DNA from: Solibacillus sp. FSL K6-1523 | Lineage (GTDB): Bacteria; Bacillota; Bacilli; Bacillales_A; Planococcaceae | Direction: 5' to 3' | Length of the DNA: 64,000 nucleotides | NCBI RefSeq assembly: GCF_038005225.1 | Contig: NZ_JBBOSU010000001.1 | Span: 2,282,001 to 2,346,000, forward strand | Part shown: positions 8,976 to 17,040 of the stretch, piece by piece | How positions within the stretch are numbered: the first letter of the stretch is position 1 | How the letters are laid out: each line of letters starts with the position of its first letter | Made by a program: the position numbers and the translations under genes | The notes under the pieces: generated by a model | Seen by the model: the letters and a program-made list of their open reading frames with translations, nothing else | The model's database searches: none | What the model was told of the DNA's origin: nothing

Positions 8976-9257
8976 TTATTTATTCCCTTTCTGTTTCAAA
9001 GCGTCAACATATTGTTTCGCCTCTATTAATGAAAGCCCTAATGTTTCTCTAACTCTTTTTACTGCTTTGACATCATTATCTTCGTTTAAAAGCTGTCGTA
9101 ATTCAGTATTTATTGAGATTTCAGGTACATCAATGTGCCTAGATATCCGGTCTATCACATGTTCTAAACCTTTGATACGACCATTAAGTTTAATGACAGA
9201 AACAAGTAAATAAATACAAATAAACAGGATTAAAACATCAATAATATTTATTCCCAT
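8976..9257 (-). CDS. Membrane-anchored protein with a ribosomal L7/L12 C-terminal-like domain
   Basis: A 93-residue protein with one N-terminal membrane helix (INIIDVLILFICIYLLVSVI, about 3-22), a short coiled stretch (LNGRIKGLEHVIDRISRH), and a C-terminal segment DVKAVKRVRETLGLSLIEAKQYVDALK (about 62-88). That segment matches the signature of the L7/L12 C-terminal domain (xKAVKxVRExTGLxLxEAKxxVD). In ribosomal L7/L12 this domain recruits GTPase factors. In small bacillar proteins of this kind the role is unknown. A GGAGGGTTTTT ribosome binding site precedes the ATG. Confidence 0.75.
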   Translation of the reverse strand: MGINIIDVLILFICIYLLVSVIKLNGRIKGLEHVIDRISRHIDVPEISINTELRQLLNEDNDVKAVKRVRETLGLSLIEAKQYVDALKQKGNK

Positions 9258-9462
9258 AAAAACCCTCCTCTCCCTTTATACGTATATACATGATGGAAGT
9301 TTCGAATTTAAATCATTTGCATAGAAAACTTTAATCAACGACTTTAAAAGCTACATACTGTTCATAAGCAGCTCCCCTATTCAATTGAATGGGAGGATTC
9401 CCTAACTTGGTAACGTTATTTAGATATACATTTTGTATCATATTCAGTAACACTTTGTCCGA
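9258..9462. other. Intergenic DNA with a stable hairpin (possible IS end relic)
   Basis: At about 9372-9397 a palindromic hairpin (CTCCC, TATTCAATTGAATG, GGGAG) occurs without a T tail. Hairpins of this form are typical of IS200/IS605-type element ends, but no transposase gene is adjacent. Nothing else is recognised here. Confidence 0.3.
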
Positions 9463-9711
9463 TTACCCTTCAAAAAGACTGTCCAATACTGCTTGTTTTT
9501 CTGTATAGAATGGTATTTGATTTGAATTTAAATCCTCTTCGTATACGTAAAAAATCAATAAATTTCTTTTAATAAACGATGTATACGAAACCAAATTGAA
9601 ATTTGCAGTCTTAGTAGCAAATTCTTTTTCACCTTTCTCACGATCCTCTTGTGTGCCGAATTCATAAATAACAGTCCATTTTTTATTTAACTCATATACT
9701 TCTGGCTTCAC
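9463..9711 (-). CDS. Hypothetical protein, 82 residues
   Basis: A small soluble charged protein (KPEVYELNKKWTVIYEFG at the start, FIKRNLLIFYVYEEDLN in the middle). No signal peptide, membrane segment or known motif is seen. The start codon is preceded by a weak GGTGTGAAGCC context (the translated frame begins MKPEVYEL). It lies in a locus with several decayed reading frames, so it may itself be a remnant. Confidence 0.5.
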   Translation of the reverse strand: MKPEVYELNKKWTVIYEFGTQEDREKGEKEFATKTANFNLVSYTSFIKRNLLIFYVYEEDLNSNQIPFYTEKQAVLDSLFEG

Positions 9712-9778
9712 ACCATTGGAATACTGATTGAATTAAATATAGAATTTCATCCCTTTATAAATACGGACACAACACACA

Positions 9779-9892
9779 TTAACGGAAAAAAGATAAAAAT
9801 TTGCCACATCGAAAATCAAACGAAATTAATAAGTAATACATAATTGCAGTAACAAACGAAACGACAATTAATTGTAAAATTTTATTTAACAT
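9779..9892 (-). CDS. Small membrane peptide, probably frameshifted
   Basis: ATG at 9892 follows GAGAGGG (a fair ribosome binding site) and encodes 37 residues: MLNKILQLIVVSFVTAIMYY then LLISFDF, one membrane helix. In the next frame, starting near the CGATGTGG site, the sequence stays hydrophobic (IFIFFPLMCVVSVFIKG, then stop). This suggests the original product was a two-helix protein and that the frame has been lost. No family recognised. Confidence 0.4.
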   Translation of the reverse strand: MLNKILQLIVVSFVTAIMYYLLISFDFRCGKFLSFFR

Positions 9893-9970
9893 AGCCCTCT
9901 CTTGAATTTTCAATAATATCACTCGCTTCTTTTTAGGTTATAACTATGGGTCGCTACTATCGCCACCTTC

Positions 9971-10127
9971 TTAGAATTCATCTAAATCATTTATAACAAC
10001 GATTTCAGGTTCACTTTTAACGGCATTAAGCTCGCCATTAAGAGACTCTATTACATCCAATGAAATATCTTTGTATTACCTTTTAGCAAAACATCTTTCT
10101 TTGGAAGATATTTTGTTGAAAATTACA
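9971..10127 (-). pseudogene. Remnant of a small gene, frameshifted and truncated
   Basis: On the minus strand, FSTKYLPKKDVLLKGNTK can be joined to DISLDVIESLNGELNAV and on to KSEPEIVVINDLDEF-stop if one base is added near 10071. Without it the two halves are in different frames. The acidic C-terminus and balanced composition look coding. No start codon with a ribosome binding site is seen upstream. Family not recognised. Confidence 0.4.
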
Positions 10128-10185
10128 TAAAATAATTAATAATACAGGACAATTTACAGGATTAATTTGAATTATATAGCGGTCC

Positions 10186-10380
10186 TGTTAGAAAACTGTA
10201 TTTACGACGTTAAGAATATGCACAATTTCATTCATGGCGTTCGCATGTGTAGGCCGATGCCACGTACTCGTAAACACGCGCTATGACGGATTTCTAACAT
10301 CCATGAATAAAATCATGTATAAACAATATGCCACGAGAAAAGCCAAGAACGCTGATAGTCCAATGTTCTTGGCTTTTTTT
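10186..10380 (+). ncRNA. Candidate structured non-coding RNA ending in a terminator
   Basis: A plus-strand terminator (10338-10380) has no upstream plus-strand gene. Upstream of it are complementary segments: TGTTAGAAA 10186-10194 with TTTCTAACA 10291-10299 (closing stem), TTTACGA 10201-10207 with TCGTAAA 10268-10274, and CGC-AT-GTGT 10242-10250 with ACACGCG 10274-10280. The last two pairings interlock as a pseudoknot if both form. A short open frame of 67 codons crosses the terminator and is not convincing. No known RNA family is recognised. Pairings could be chance in part. Confidence 0.35.
10338..10380 (+). terminator. Rho-independent terminator without an upstream gene
   Basis: A 13-bp stem (AAAAGCCAAGAAC / GTTCTTGGCTTTT), a 14-nt loop and T7 on the plus strand. 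The neighbouring coding genes are all on the minus strand, so it probably ends a small RNA. Confidence 0.75.
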
Positions 10381-10476
10381 GTGTCCCCAAACTTTGATTT
10401 GGGAACGTTTTTTAATTTATTTATGTATATTTTATAAATCTTTATTGAACGAAGGCTCTATATAGAAAATTTAAAT

Positions 10477-11307
10477 TTACTTAAAAGGAAATTCATATCC
10501 TATGTAGTTAAATGTCATTGTAAATCCTAAATTTTCAGCCACAGCAATAGAGGGCTTGTTTGATTCCATACAGTCCCAATACGGAATGAGATTATAATGT
10601 AAACATTCTTCTACATAAGACTTTGCTATTTTTTGACCTAGCTTTTTGCCTTGATGCAGTTCTAAGGTTTCAATACTTATACAATGCACTTCTCTTACGA
10701 CAAAGCACGAAACACAAATACTCACAATTTCATTTTTATAAATGATACAATAACCAATTCCATGATCAAAAAATAGTTCAGACGAAGACCAGAACTCTAA
10801 AATTTTTGAATGTAAAAATTCGATGTTTTTTATTGCATTGTCTTTATTTTCATAAAGCTGTTTTGTTATTTTCTCAGCTCTATACTCTTTTCCAATTGTG
10901 AGTTCATTGTTATATGTATAATCAGCTTTTTGCAGCGTATATACACGTTGATTCCAGCTACCTAATTCACGATTACTTAACAATTTTTCAATCGCTTTAT
11001 TCCATCTTGGATGATTACCAACAACTTCAAACCAATGTAAACCTAACTTTAGTGCCTCGGGTATAATGAATTGGTCAATAAAAGCATTTAATTCGTTATT
11101 GAATGCTTCGTTTTTTTCATCTCCAATAAAGATAAAACCATCATTATTACCTAGCCAAATAAGGCCAGATGTTGGCGAAGCAACATCATCTACAAATACT
11201 CTACCTGGATTTATTCCTTCAATTATTGCATTTGCTTCTAATTGACCATGCTCATATAATAGTTCTTTACACTTGAAAAATTCTAAGCTATTTAATTCTG
11301 TAATCAT
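10477..11307 (-). CDS. GNAT acetyltransferase, zwittermicin-resistance (ZmaR) type
   Basis: A 276-residue protein of the GNAT_acetyltran group. The N-terminal half (ECK-like ELLYEHGQLEANAIIEGINPGRVFVDD, GLIWLGNNDGFIFIGD) and the C-terminal acetyl-CoA fold (EIVSICVSCFVVREVHCISIETLELHQGKKLGQKIAKSY, about 195-240, then NKPSIAVAENLGF) fit that family. The Q-G-K-K-L-G-Q loop is the likely acetyl-CoA pyrophosphate-binding segment. ZmaR acetylates zwittermicin A, and most homologues have unknown substrates. The start follows GAGGGGATTTTTTT. It stands alone. Confidence 0.75.
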   Translation of the reverse strand: MITELNSLEFFKCKELLYEHGQLEANAIIEGINPGRVFVDDVASPTSGLIWLGNNDGFIFIGDEKNEAFNNELNAFIDQFIIPEALKLGLHWFEVVGNHPRWNKAIEKLLSNRELGSWNQRVYTLQKADYTYNNELTIGKEYRAEKITKQLYENKDNAIKNIEFLHSKILEFWSSSELFFDHGIGYCIIYKNEIVSICVSCFVVREVHCISIETLELHQGKKLGQKIAKSYVEECLHYNLIPYWDCMESNKPSIAVAENLGFTMTFNYIGYEFPFK

Positions 11308-11491
11308 AAAAAAATCCCCTCACTTTTTAGTTTTATTAGAGTTTAACTATAAATTACAAATACACTTTAAAGAAAACTACCAAAGTTTCATTTGGTCACA
11401 TGTATTAAAAACCACTAGACTCTCCCTAAAATGCAAAAACACAAAATAATAATTCATTCAAAATCAACCAATACCTTTTACATTATAAAAA

Positions 11492-11530
11492 AGTTAAGGA
11501 CATAACATTATTTACGTTATGTCCTTAACT
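11492..11530 (-). terminator. Rho-independent terminator of the first stalk-domain gene
   Basis: A 15-bp stem (AGTTAAGGACATAAC with complement) with a T6-rich minus-strand tail. Related sequences (AAGGACAYAACAT core) follow the other two paralogous genes, so the terminator was copied with the gene. Confidence 0.8.
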
Positions 11531-11579
11531 ATGCCAACTAAGCTTCCTATTACTATTACAACTAAATACTTTCTCTACT

Positions 11580-12428
11580 TTAGACAACTGTATTACTAAT
11601 AAGCGTCACAAAGCCGTTCATCGAAGCTCTATCAAATAATTGATCTATTGATTGATTTGAGGTTTGGCTAAACAAATACCATTGATTTTCAGTAGCGTCA
11701 TGAATCAAAATTTGAGGTTGCTTAAGCACAGTTCCATCTGAAGACTGAGATAAAGAATAAATATCAAAACGCTTTACACTTTTCCCTTCTTGGTCTATAA
11801 AATCATATTGCGCATTTTTATAATAGTCCCCAGCTGAATCAATATTGAAATACCATGAATAATTAGCAGGCGCTTCAACCTTACTTCCCTTGTTTTCTAT
11901 AAAAATATTGTACGCGGCCTCGTTATAACTATTCCCTTTCATTTGCTGGATTACTCCGCCCATTGTCATATGAAATTCGTATTGCATTGCTTTGATTTTT
12001 ACTCCATCAATAGCAAACGGCTTTGTATCAATCGTTACTATGCCGTTTTTGTAATCAACATTACTGCCAAATGTTTCGGCAATAAAACGCATTGGAACAA
12101 AAGTACGATTATTTTTCATGTATGATTTTACATCAAGTAGCTCGGTTTTACCGTTTTTCACCACTTTATTGCTATTCAGTTTCAAGATTACTTTCATATC
12201 GTTTTTAGTAAGCGTCACTTGTGAATCCGACCAATGGACAGTAGCCCCCAAATTTTCACTAATGACACGTAATGGAACCATTGTACGATTATTTTTAACT
12301 GTTGGATTCGCATCGGAAACAATCGTCACACCGTCAATTTTTATTTGAGCGGTTGCTGCATAAGTAGGTGACGAGGTAATGATTAGAATTAATGCAAGGA
12401 AAATCCCTGAGATTGCTTTTTTCATCAT
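11580..12428 (-). CDS. Secreted stalk-domain protein (copper amine oxidase N-terminal-like), paralog 1
   Basis: 282 residues: a signal peptide (about 1-25, cleaved near TYAAT), then a duplicated stalk module, about 30-135. The first half has VKNNRTMVPLRVISENLGA and the second half MKNNRTFVPMRFIAETFGS. These motifs define the copper amine oxidase N1 domain, a non-catalytic wall-associated module common in Bacillales exoproteins. The C-terminal ~145 residues are specific to this locus (MQYEFHMTMGGVIQQMKG, then a beta-rich part ending ASMNGFVTLISNTVV). Function unknown. Two close paralogs lie at 13168 and 14825. ATGATG with GGAG upstream sets the start. Own terminator at 11492. Confidence 0.8.
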   Translation of the reverse strand: MMKKAISGIFLALILIITSSPTYAATAQIKIDGVTIVSDANPTVKNNRTMVPLRVISENLGATVHWSDSQVTLTKNDMKVILKLNSNKVVKNGKTELLDVKSYMKNNRTFVPMRFIAETFGSNVDYKNGIVTIDTKPFAIDGVKIKAMQYEFHMTMGGVIQQMKGNSYNEAAYNIFIENKGSKVEAPANYSWYFNIDSAGDYYKNAQYDFIDQEGKSVKRFDIYSLSQSSDGTVLKQPQILIHDATENQWYLFSQTSNQSIDQLFDRASMNGFVTLISNTVV

Positions 12429-12520
12429 TTAAACACTCCATTTTTAAGTAAATTTGTACCGTACGATCAATTGCATCTAAATCTTTTTAAACTTGTTCAT
12501 TCGGGATCATTCTACTTTAG

Positions 12521-12952
12521 CTAAACAAATTTTATATTCTTTTTGATTGAAATTTCAGCTAAAGCAAAGAGTAAACCTGCAATGGCAAATAAAATAATGG
12601 CGCTTAAAATATTTAAATTATATTCTTCTATAAAACCAAAACGAGAATTGTATAATATTTTAAAAACAAGAACGCCTAACATACCGCCAAGTAAAGTAAA
12701 CATAGCAATTTTAACTTTTGATTTTATTACATATTTGTTTACGATAAATGTTAGAGATAAAAATGAAATCGGATATAACATTACAAATAAGGCTGTTGTA
12801 AGGAGCAAATATGCGGGTCCTATTTCATCAAGCCCCAAATATTCTGTTGTCCTTATTTTATTCCCTTCTACAGTTTCTAATCCAACTGTTGCAATGGAAA
12901 ACAACAATATAAACGGTATCCACATGATTAAACTATGATAAAAAGTTTTCAT
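12521..12952 (-). CDS. Four-helix membrane protein, unknown function
   Basis: 143 residues from the ATG at 12952, chosen because AAGAGGAAATGG precedes it. A longer frame starts 31 codons upstream without such a site. Membrane helices at about 4-22 (HSLIMWIPFILLFSIATVG), 47-70 (YLLLTTALFVMLYPISFLSL), 81-102 and 113-133 (LSAIILFAIAGLLFALAEI). It sits between two stalk-domain paralogs on the same strand. I do not recognise the family. Confidence 0.65.
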   Translation of the reverse strand: MKTFYHSLIMWIPFILLFSIATVGLETVEGNKIRTTEYLGLDEIGPAYLLLTTALFVMLYPISFLSLTFIVNKYVIKSKVKIAMFTLLGGMLGVLVFKILYNSRFGFIEEYNLNILSAIILFAIAGLLFALAEISIKKNIKFV

Positions 12953-13084
12953 CCATTTCCTCTTTCTTAAGGGTCTTAATAAATTTGACGTAACAAGTGG
13001 ATTGAAGTTACACTTTTTCAACTTTCTGATAATTGATGTATACAATGTTTAATTCAAAATTATCCAATTACATTAAGGTAACCC

Positions 13085-13125
13085 CAAAAAATAAGGACAC
13101 AACATTCTTTATTTTGTGCCTCTTC
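13085..13125 (-). terminator. Rho-independent terminator of the second stalk-domain gene
   Basis: Stem AAGGACACAACAT with imperfect partner ATTTTGTGCCTCTT, and a T6 tail on the minus strand. Homologous to the terminators at 11492 and 14737. Confidence 0.7.
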
Positions 13126-13167
13126 TTAAGCAATTCATTACCATAACTAGAAAAACCTTTGTCTATC

Positions 13168-13995
13168 TCATGGTGCTGTATTACTAATCACCGTCACAAA
13201 GCCGTTCATCGAGGCTCTATCTAATAATTGATAGATCGATTGTTGTGCATTTTCACTAAATAAATACCATTGACCTTCTGTAGGCTCATGAAGTAAAATT
13301 TCAAGTTGCTCCAAGCCGCGTAAAGAATAAAGATCAAAACGTTTGATACTGTTCCCCTCTTGGTCTAAAAAATCAAATTGCACATTTTTATAATAGTCCC
13401 CAGCAGAAACATTATGAAAATCCCACGTGTAATTAGCAGGAGCTTTGACTTTACTACCTTTGTTTTCTACAAAAGTATTATAAATGGCTTCGTTATAACC
13501 ATTGCCCTTGCTTTGCTCTACTACCCCTCCCATAAACAGATGATATTCTTGCTGCAATGCACTTACGATTACACCATCAATAGTAAATGGCTTTGTACCA
13601 ATCGACACTATGCCGTTCTTGTAATCAACATGACTACCAAATGTTTCAGCAATAAAACGCATTGGAACAAAAGTACGATTATTTTTCATATATGGCTTTA
13701 CATCTAAATACTCCGTTTTCCCGTTTTTTACGACTTTATTACTTTTCAGTTTTAAAATTACCTTCATATCGTTTTTAGTAAGCGTCACTTGTGAATCCGA
13801 CCAATGAACGGTAGCACCCACATTTTCACTTATTACACGTAAAGGTACCATTGTTCGATTATTTTTAATTTCTGGATTTGCATCCGTTACAATCGTTTTT
13901 CCATCCACTTTGATTTGAATAGTTGCTGCATAACTAGTTGACGAGGTAAGGATTAGAATGAATGCTAGGAACACCCCTGAGAACATTTTTTTCAT
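13168..13995 (-). CDS. Secreted stalk-domain protein, paralog 2
   Basis: 275 residues with the same plan as the 11580 protein: signal peptide (about 1-24), copper amine oxidase N-like double module (KNNRTMVPLRVISENVGA and MKNNRTFVPMRFIAETFGS), and a diverged C-terminal half (LQQEYHLFMGGVVEQSKG, ending ASMNGFVTVISNTAP). The first ~135 residues are nearly identical among the three paralogs while the C-terminal halves have drifted, with small gaps. An AAAAAGGGG site precedes the ATG. Predicted to be exported and wall-associated. No catalytic residues are visible. Confidence 0.8.
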   Translation of the reverse strand: MKKMFSGVFLAFILILTSSTSYAATIQIKVDGKTIVTDANPEIKNNRTMVPLRVISENVGATVHWSDSQVTLTKNDMKVILKLKSNKVVKNGKTEYLDVKPYMKNNRTFVPMRFIAETFGSHVDYKNGIVSIGTKPFTIDGVIVSALQQEYHLFMGGVVEQSKGNGYNEAIYNTFVENKGSKVKAPANYTWDFHNVSAGDYYKNVQFDFLDQEGNSIKRFDLYSLRGLEQLEILLHEPTEGQWYLFSENAQQSIYQLLDRASMNGFVTVISNTAP

Positions 13996-14097
13996 TTTTG
14001 ATAACCCCTTTTTAGACTAATTTATGATTTTCATTCCTACAAAAAGCAATTTTCCAACTAAGGAAGCGCAACAATCAAACATTGGATACACAGTAAA

Positions 14098-14676
14098 TTA
14101 ATCAAACAAATAGGATAGTAGATTATTTGTAATCTCTTCATCGTATTTTGGAGTGTAAGGATCTGCAAAACCATGTGCAGCATCCACAATTTCAACAACC
14201 ACATTAGAGTGATTAGAAAGCTCCCTCTCCAATTCAATCGGATTAAACGATTTCTCCCATGTACCGAATATTAAAATCGTTTCTGCATTCGGTACTACTT
14301 TTGTATATTGCCGAATGCGTGAGCCGTAAAAGCCAACTACTTTGTGTACGAAAGGATTATTACTACAAAGCCAGGCAATTGTGGCACCAATGCTAAAGCC
14401 TACAATACGTATATGTGAATATTTGCCTGATAATTGGTAAATCAAAGAATTCACTTCATTTTGCGCCTTTTCAAAACCAACGTTTGTCATAAAATTTTGA
14501 TATGCAAGTTCTTCCTCGTCATATGAAAATGGTTTATCTTTTTGTAATAAATCCGGGACATAAACATCATACCTTTTTTGATAAAATGCATGGGCATAAT
14601 GTTTAATGTGCGTATTTATTCCGTATATTTCATGTAGTAAAATAACGCATTGATTTGATTTTTGTATTAATTCCAT
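14098..14676 (-). CDS. Alpha/beta hydrolase, dienelactone-hydrolase-like
   Basis: 192 residues. I start at the third in-frame ATG (14676) because AAGGA lies 10 nt upstream. The first ATG at 14694 has no ribosome binding site. The nucleophile elbow is VGFSIGATIAW (Ser about 103), the acid is probably in ILIFGTWEKSFNP, and the base is His in DAAHGFADPY (about 172). The opening CVILLHEIYGIN is typical of the dienelactone hydrolase family, where the elbow usually carries Cys. Here it is Ser. Cytosolic esterase or peptidase-like enzyme with unknown substrate. It lies within the stalk-gene array and may have hitch-hiked in the duplication. Confidence 0.7.
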   Translation of the reverse strand: MELIQKSNQCVILLHEIYGINTHIKHYAHAFYQKRYDVYVPDLLQKDKPFSYDEEELAYQNFMTNVGFEKAQNEVNSLIYQLSGKYSHIRIVGFSIGATIAWLCSNNPFVHKVVGFYGSRIRQYTKVVPNAETILIFGTWEKSFNPIELERELSNHSNVVVEIVDAAHGFADPYTPKYDEEITNNLLSYLFD

Positions 14677-14736
14677 AAACATGAATTCCTTCATTTTTAG
14701 TTTTACGTTTTTAGACGCTTACCTTATGTTACACTG

Positions 14737-14778
14737 AAAAAATTAAGGACATAACATAGCTCATATGTTATGCCCTTT
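14737..14778 (-). terminator. Rho-independent terminator of the third stalk-domain gene
   Basis: Imperfect stem AAGGACATAACATA / TATGTTATGCCCTT followed on the minus strand by an AATTTTTT tail. Same ancestry as those at 11492 and 13085. Confidence 0.75.
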
Positions 14779-14824
14779 TCTTTCTTACGCTATATGTTTC
14801 CATAACAAAAAACCACTTCTCTCA

Positions 14825-15658
14825 TTATGGAACTGTATTACTAATAACTGTTACAAAGCCGTTCTCCGCAGCTTTATCAATTAATTGGAGTATAGATAAT
14901 CTTGCGGAATCACTATTCACATACCAACGATTTTCGGTAACTTCTTGAACTAACATTTCGGAGTGCCCTGTTTGTATCGAATAATAAGTATCAAAACGTT
15001 TGATACTTTCACCATTTTGATCTAAAAAATCATATTGCGCATTCTTTTCATAGTCCCATTCCTCTAATTGAAGAGGATAAAAGTCCCACGGAAGATAAAT
15101 AGGAGCTTTGACTTCTCGGCTATTATTTTCTACAAATATATTGTAAATAGCTTCGTTATAACCATTCCCATTGATTTTCTGTACTACTCCCCCCAATGTC
15201 ATATGATATTCGTATTGCAACGCACTTACTATTACACCATCAATAGCAAACGGCTTTGTATCAATCGTTACTATGCCGTTTTTGTAATCAACATTACTGC
15301 CAAATGTTTCCGCAATAAAACGCATCGGAACAAAAGTACGATTATTTTTCATATAGGGCTTTACATCAAGAAGTTCCGTTTTACCGTTTTTCACCACTTT
15401 ATTGCTATTCAGTTTTAAGATTATTTTCATATCATTTTTAGTAAGTGTGACTTGTGAATCCGACCAATGGACAGTAGCGCCCAAATTTTCACTAATGACA
15501 CGTAATGGAACCATTGTCCGATTATTTTTAACTTCTGGATTCACGTCCGTTGAAATCGTTACCCCGTCCACCTTAATTTGAGTAGTTGCCGCATAACCAG
15601 GTGACGCGTTAAGGATTAAAACTAACGTGAGGAACATACCTAAGAACATTTTTTTCAT
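14825..15658 (-). CDS. Secreted stalk-domain protein, paralog 3
   Basis: 277 residues: signal peptide (about 1-24), copper amine oxidase N-like double module (KNNRTMVPLRVISENLGA, MKNNRTFVPMRFIAETFGS), and a C-terminal beta-rich region (LQYEYHMTLGGVVQKING, ending AAENGFVTVISNTVP). It is closer to paralog 1 in the stalk region. AAGGAGTG precedes the ATG. Being the 5'-most on the minus strand, it could be the founder of the tandem array, but that is not testable by eye. The partner or ligand is unknown. Confidence 0.8.
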   Translation of the reverse strand: MKKMFLGMFLTLVLILNASPGYAATTQIKVDGVTISTDVNPEVKNNRTMVPLRVISENLGATVHWSDSQVTLTKNDMKIILKLNSNKVVKNGKTELLDVKPYMKNNRTFVPMRFIAETFGSNVDYKNGIVTIDTKPFAIDGVIVSALQYEYHMTLGGVVQKINGNGYNEAIYNIFVENNSREVKAPIYLPWDFYPLQLEEWDYEKNAQYDFLDQNGESIKRFDTYYSIQTGHSEMLVQEVTENRWYVNSDSARLSILQLIDKAAENGFVTVISNTVP

Positions 15659-15750
15659 TTTTTCACTCCTTCTTTCAGTAAATTTATTAACGTTATACTA
15701 ATTCACCACTTACCATATTTAAAATATTCAATAAATATAACCCGCATAAG

Positions 15751-15790
15751 AAAAAAGGATATACGGCTATACTGAGCACCATATCCTTTT
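15751..15790 (-). terminator. Rho-independent terminator of the 15813 gene
   Basis: Stem AAAAGGATAT / ATATCCTTTT with an 18-nt loop. T6 follows on the minus strand. Confidence 0.7.
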
Positions 15791-15812
15791 AGTAGATTAG
15801 ATTATTTCATTT

Positions 15813-16856
15813 TTATTCTGCAGTATTACTTCCCATCCCTAACGCAATCATTTGTTTCAATCGCACAGGGTCATCGGATTTTATTGCAATATAGTTGTAG
15901 TGCTTTTCCTTCCCTAAAAATAATGTTGCCTTTTGTGGCTGTTTCATTTTTAAGATGAAATCAGGATACACTTTTTCAAAATCACGTGCGACAAATTCAA
16001 GTGTGTCTTTTGTGCATTTTTGTTCCAGTACCGCCCTGTCTTCTATGATGCTTTCAATATTATGTAAGTCCATTTTCATTCGCTTCATTAAACCGAGTGA
16101 AATGTAAAGTTTTCCATCTTGAATTTGAACTGGATTCATTCGCACAGCTTGTATATCCGCTAAGAAAAAGACAATCGAATAAACATTCAATATTAATAAT
16201 ACAAACGAAATAATCGGCCATTTTGCATGTAAGAAATAATGAATGCCGAGTGTTTCCACAATAATGGCATGAATCATCATCACTTGAAATGCGATATAAC
16301 TTGAATTTTTATGCAAGGTAATGCCGTTTGGAATCGGTTTCTTCCAACTCGCTAGCGCATAATACACCATAAGCAGCTCGGAGCAAACCATTTGAATAAG
16401 GAAGTTGTTTTTTACATATTTTTCAACGGCTGTATTAAATGTATATAACACAGGTAGCTCGTTATGCTTCACTTCTTGAATAATTTTCGGTAAATAGCGC
16501 AGCAATGTAACAATGAGTAAAAGTTCGAATAAAACGAGTAGTACTTCCATCCCGATGCCTACTAATGTAATCGTCGAAAATGGTGCTAACAGGTCACTTG
16601 GAATAAACAAACGAATGCCTATACAACCGAATGCAATAAGCGCAATGGCTGTTTTCCATGAAAAGTGTTTTCGGTATAACATCCATAATATTGGTGCGAC
16701 AAGCAATAAATCGAATAACGAACCAAGTACAACATACTGCGATTCTTCCGGTAAAATACTTGTGCCAATTGTTGTTTGATAAAGTGCCAAATTACTGCCA
16801 ACTACGAGTAGAAGCAGAACGAGCCAAATCGGTTTACCCTTTTCAATCCAAGTCAT
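15813..16856 (-). CDS. Polytopic membrane protein with C-terminal cytosolic domain
   Basis: 347 residues. About seven membrane helices span 1-245 (for example PIWLVLLLLVVGSNLALY, VLLVLFELLLIVTLLRYL, WPIISFVLLILNVYSIVFFLAD). The last ~100 residues (LYISLGLMKRMKMDLHNIESIIEDRAVLEQK through HYNYIAIKSDDPVRLKQMIAL) look like a small beta-rich PH-like domain. No family recognised. No good ribosome binding site lies within 15 nt of the ATG. The presumed right end of the TnpB element lies just upstream, so the native promoter and leader may have been displaced. Confidence 0.65.
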   Translation of the reverse strand: MTWIEKGKPIWLVLLLLVVGSNLALYQTTIGTSILPEESQYVVLGSLFDLLLVAPILWMLYRKHFSWKTAIALIAFGCIGIRLFIPSDLLAPFSTITLVGIGMEVLLVLFELLLIVTLLRYLPKIIQEVKHNELPVLYTFNTAVEKYVKNNFLIQMVCSELLMVYYALASWKKPIPNGITLHKNSSYIAFQVMMIHAIIVETLGIHYFLHAKWPIISFVLLILNVYSIVFFLADIQAVRMNPVQIQDGKLYISLGLMKRMKMDLHNIESIIEDRAVLEQKCTKDTLEFVARDFEKVYPDFILKMKQPQKATLFLGKEKHYNYIAIKSDDPVRLKQMIALGMGSNTAE

Positions 16857-16869
16857 TTGAAATCACTGC

Positions 16870-17040
16870 TACTAAAAACATAGAAGAATGTAGAAATCCT
16901 CCTACGCTAGACAATTTCCTGCTTCTTCGTACTCTGCCTCGCCAATTGCTTGCTACTACAATTTTTTAGCACTCCACAGGCGTAAATTCGGATGTAGCCC
17001 ATCCTACATGTATATGGTTTCGTTAAGTGAGTACCGTATA
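16870..17040 (-). ncRNA. Probable omega RNA / right end of the TnpB element
   Basis: TnpB genes encode at their 3' end and just downstream a guide (omega) RNA that reaches the element's right end. The tract after the tnpB stop has short repeats and inverted segments (for example GTAG 16890-16893 with CTAC 16902-16905) and no coding content. The exact 3' boundary and guide cannot be fixed by eye. Confidence 0.35.

Noticed and set aside
10234-10437. 67-codon plus-strand frame
   Set aside because: It runs straight through a strong rho-independent terminator and has no ribosome binding site or recognisable motif.
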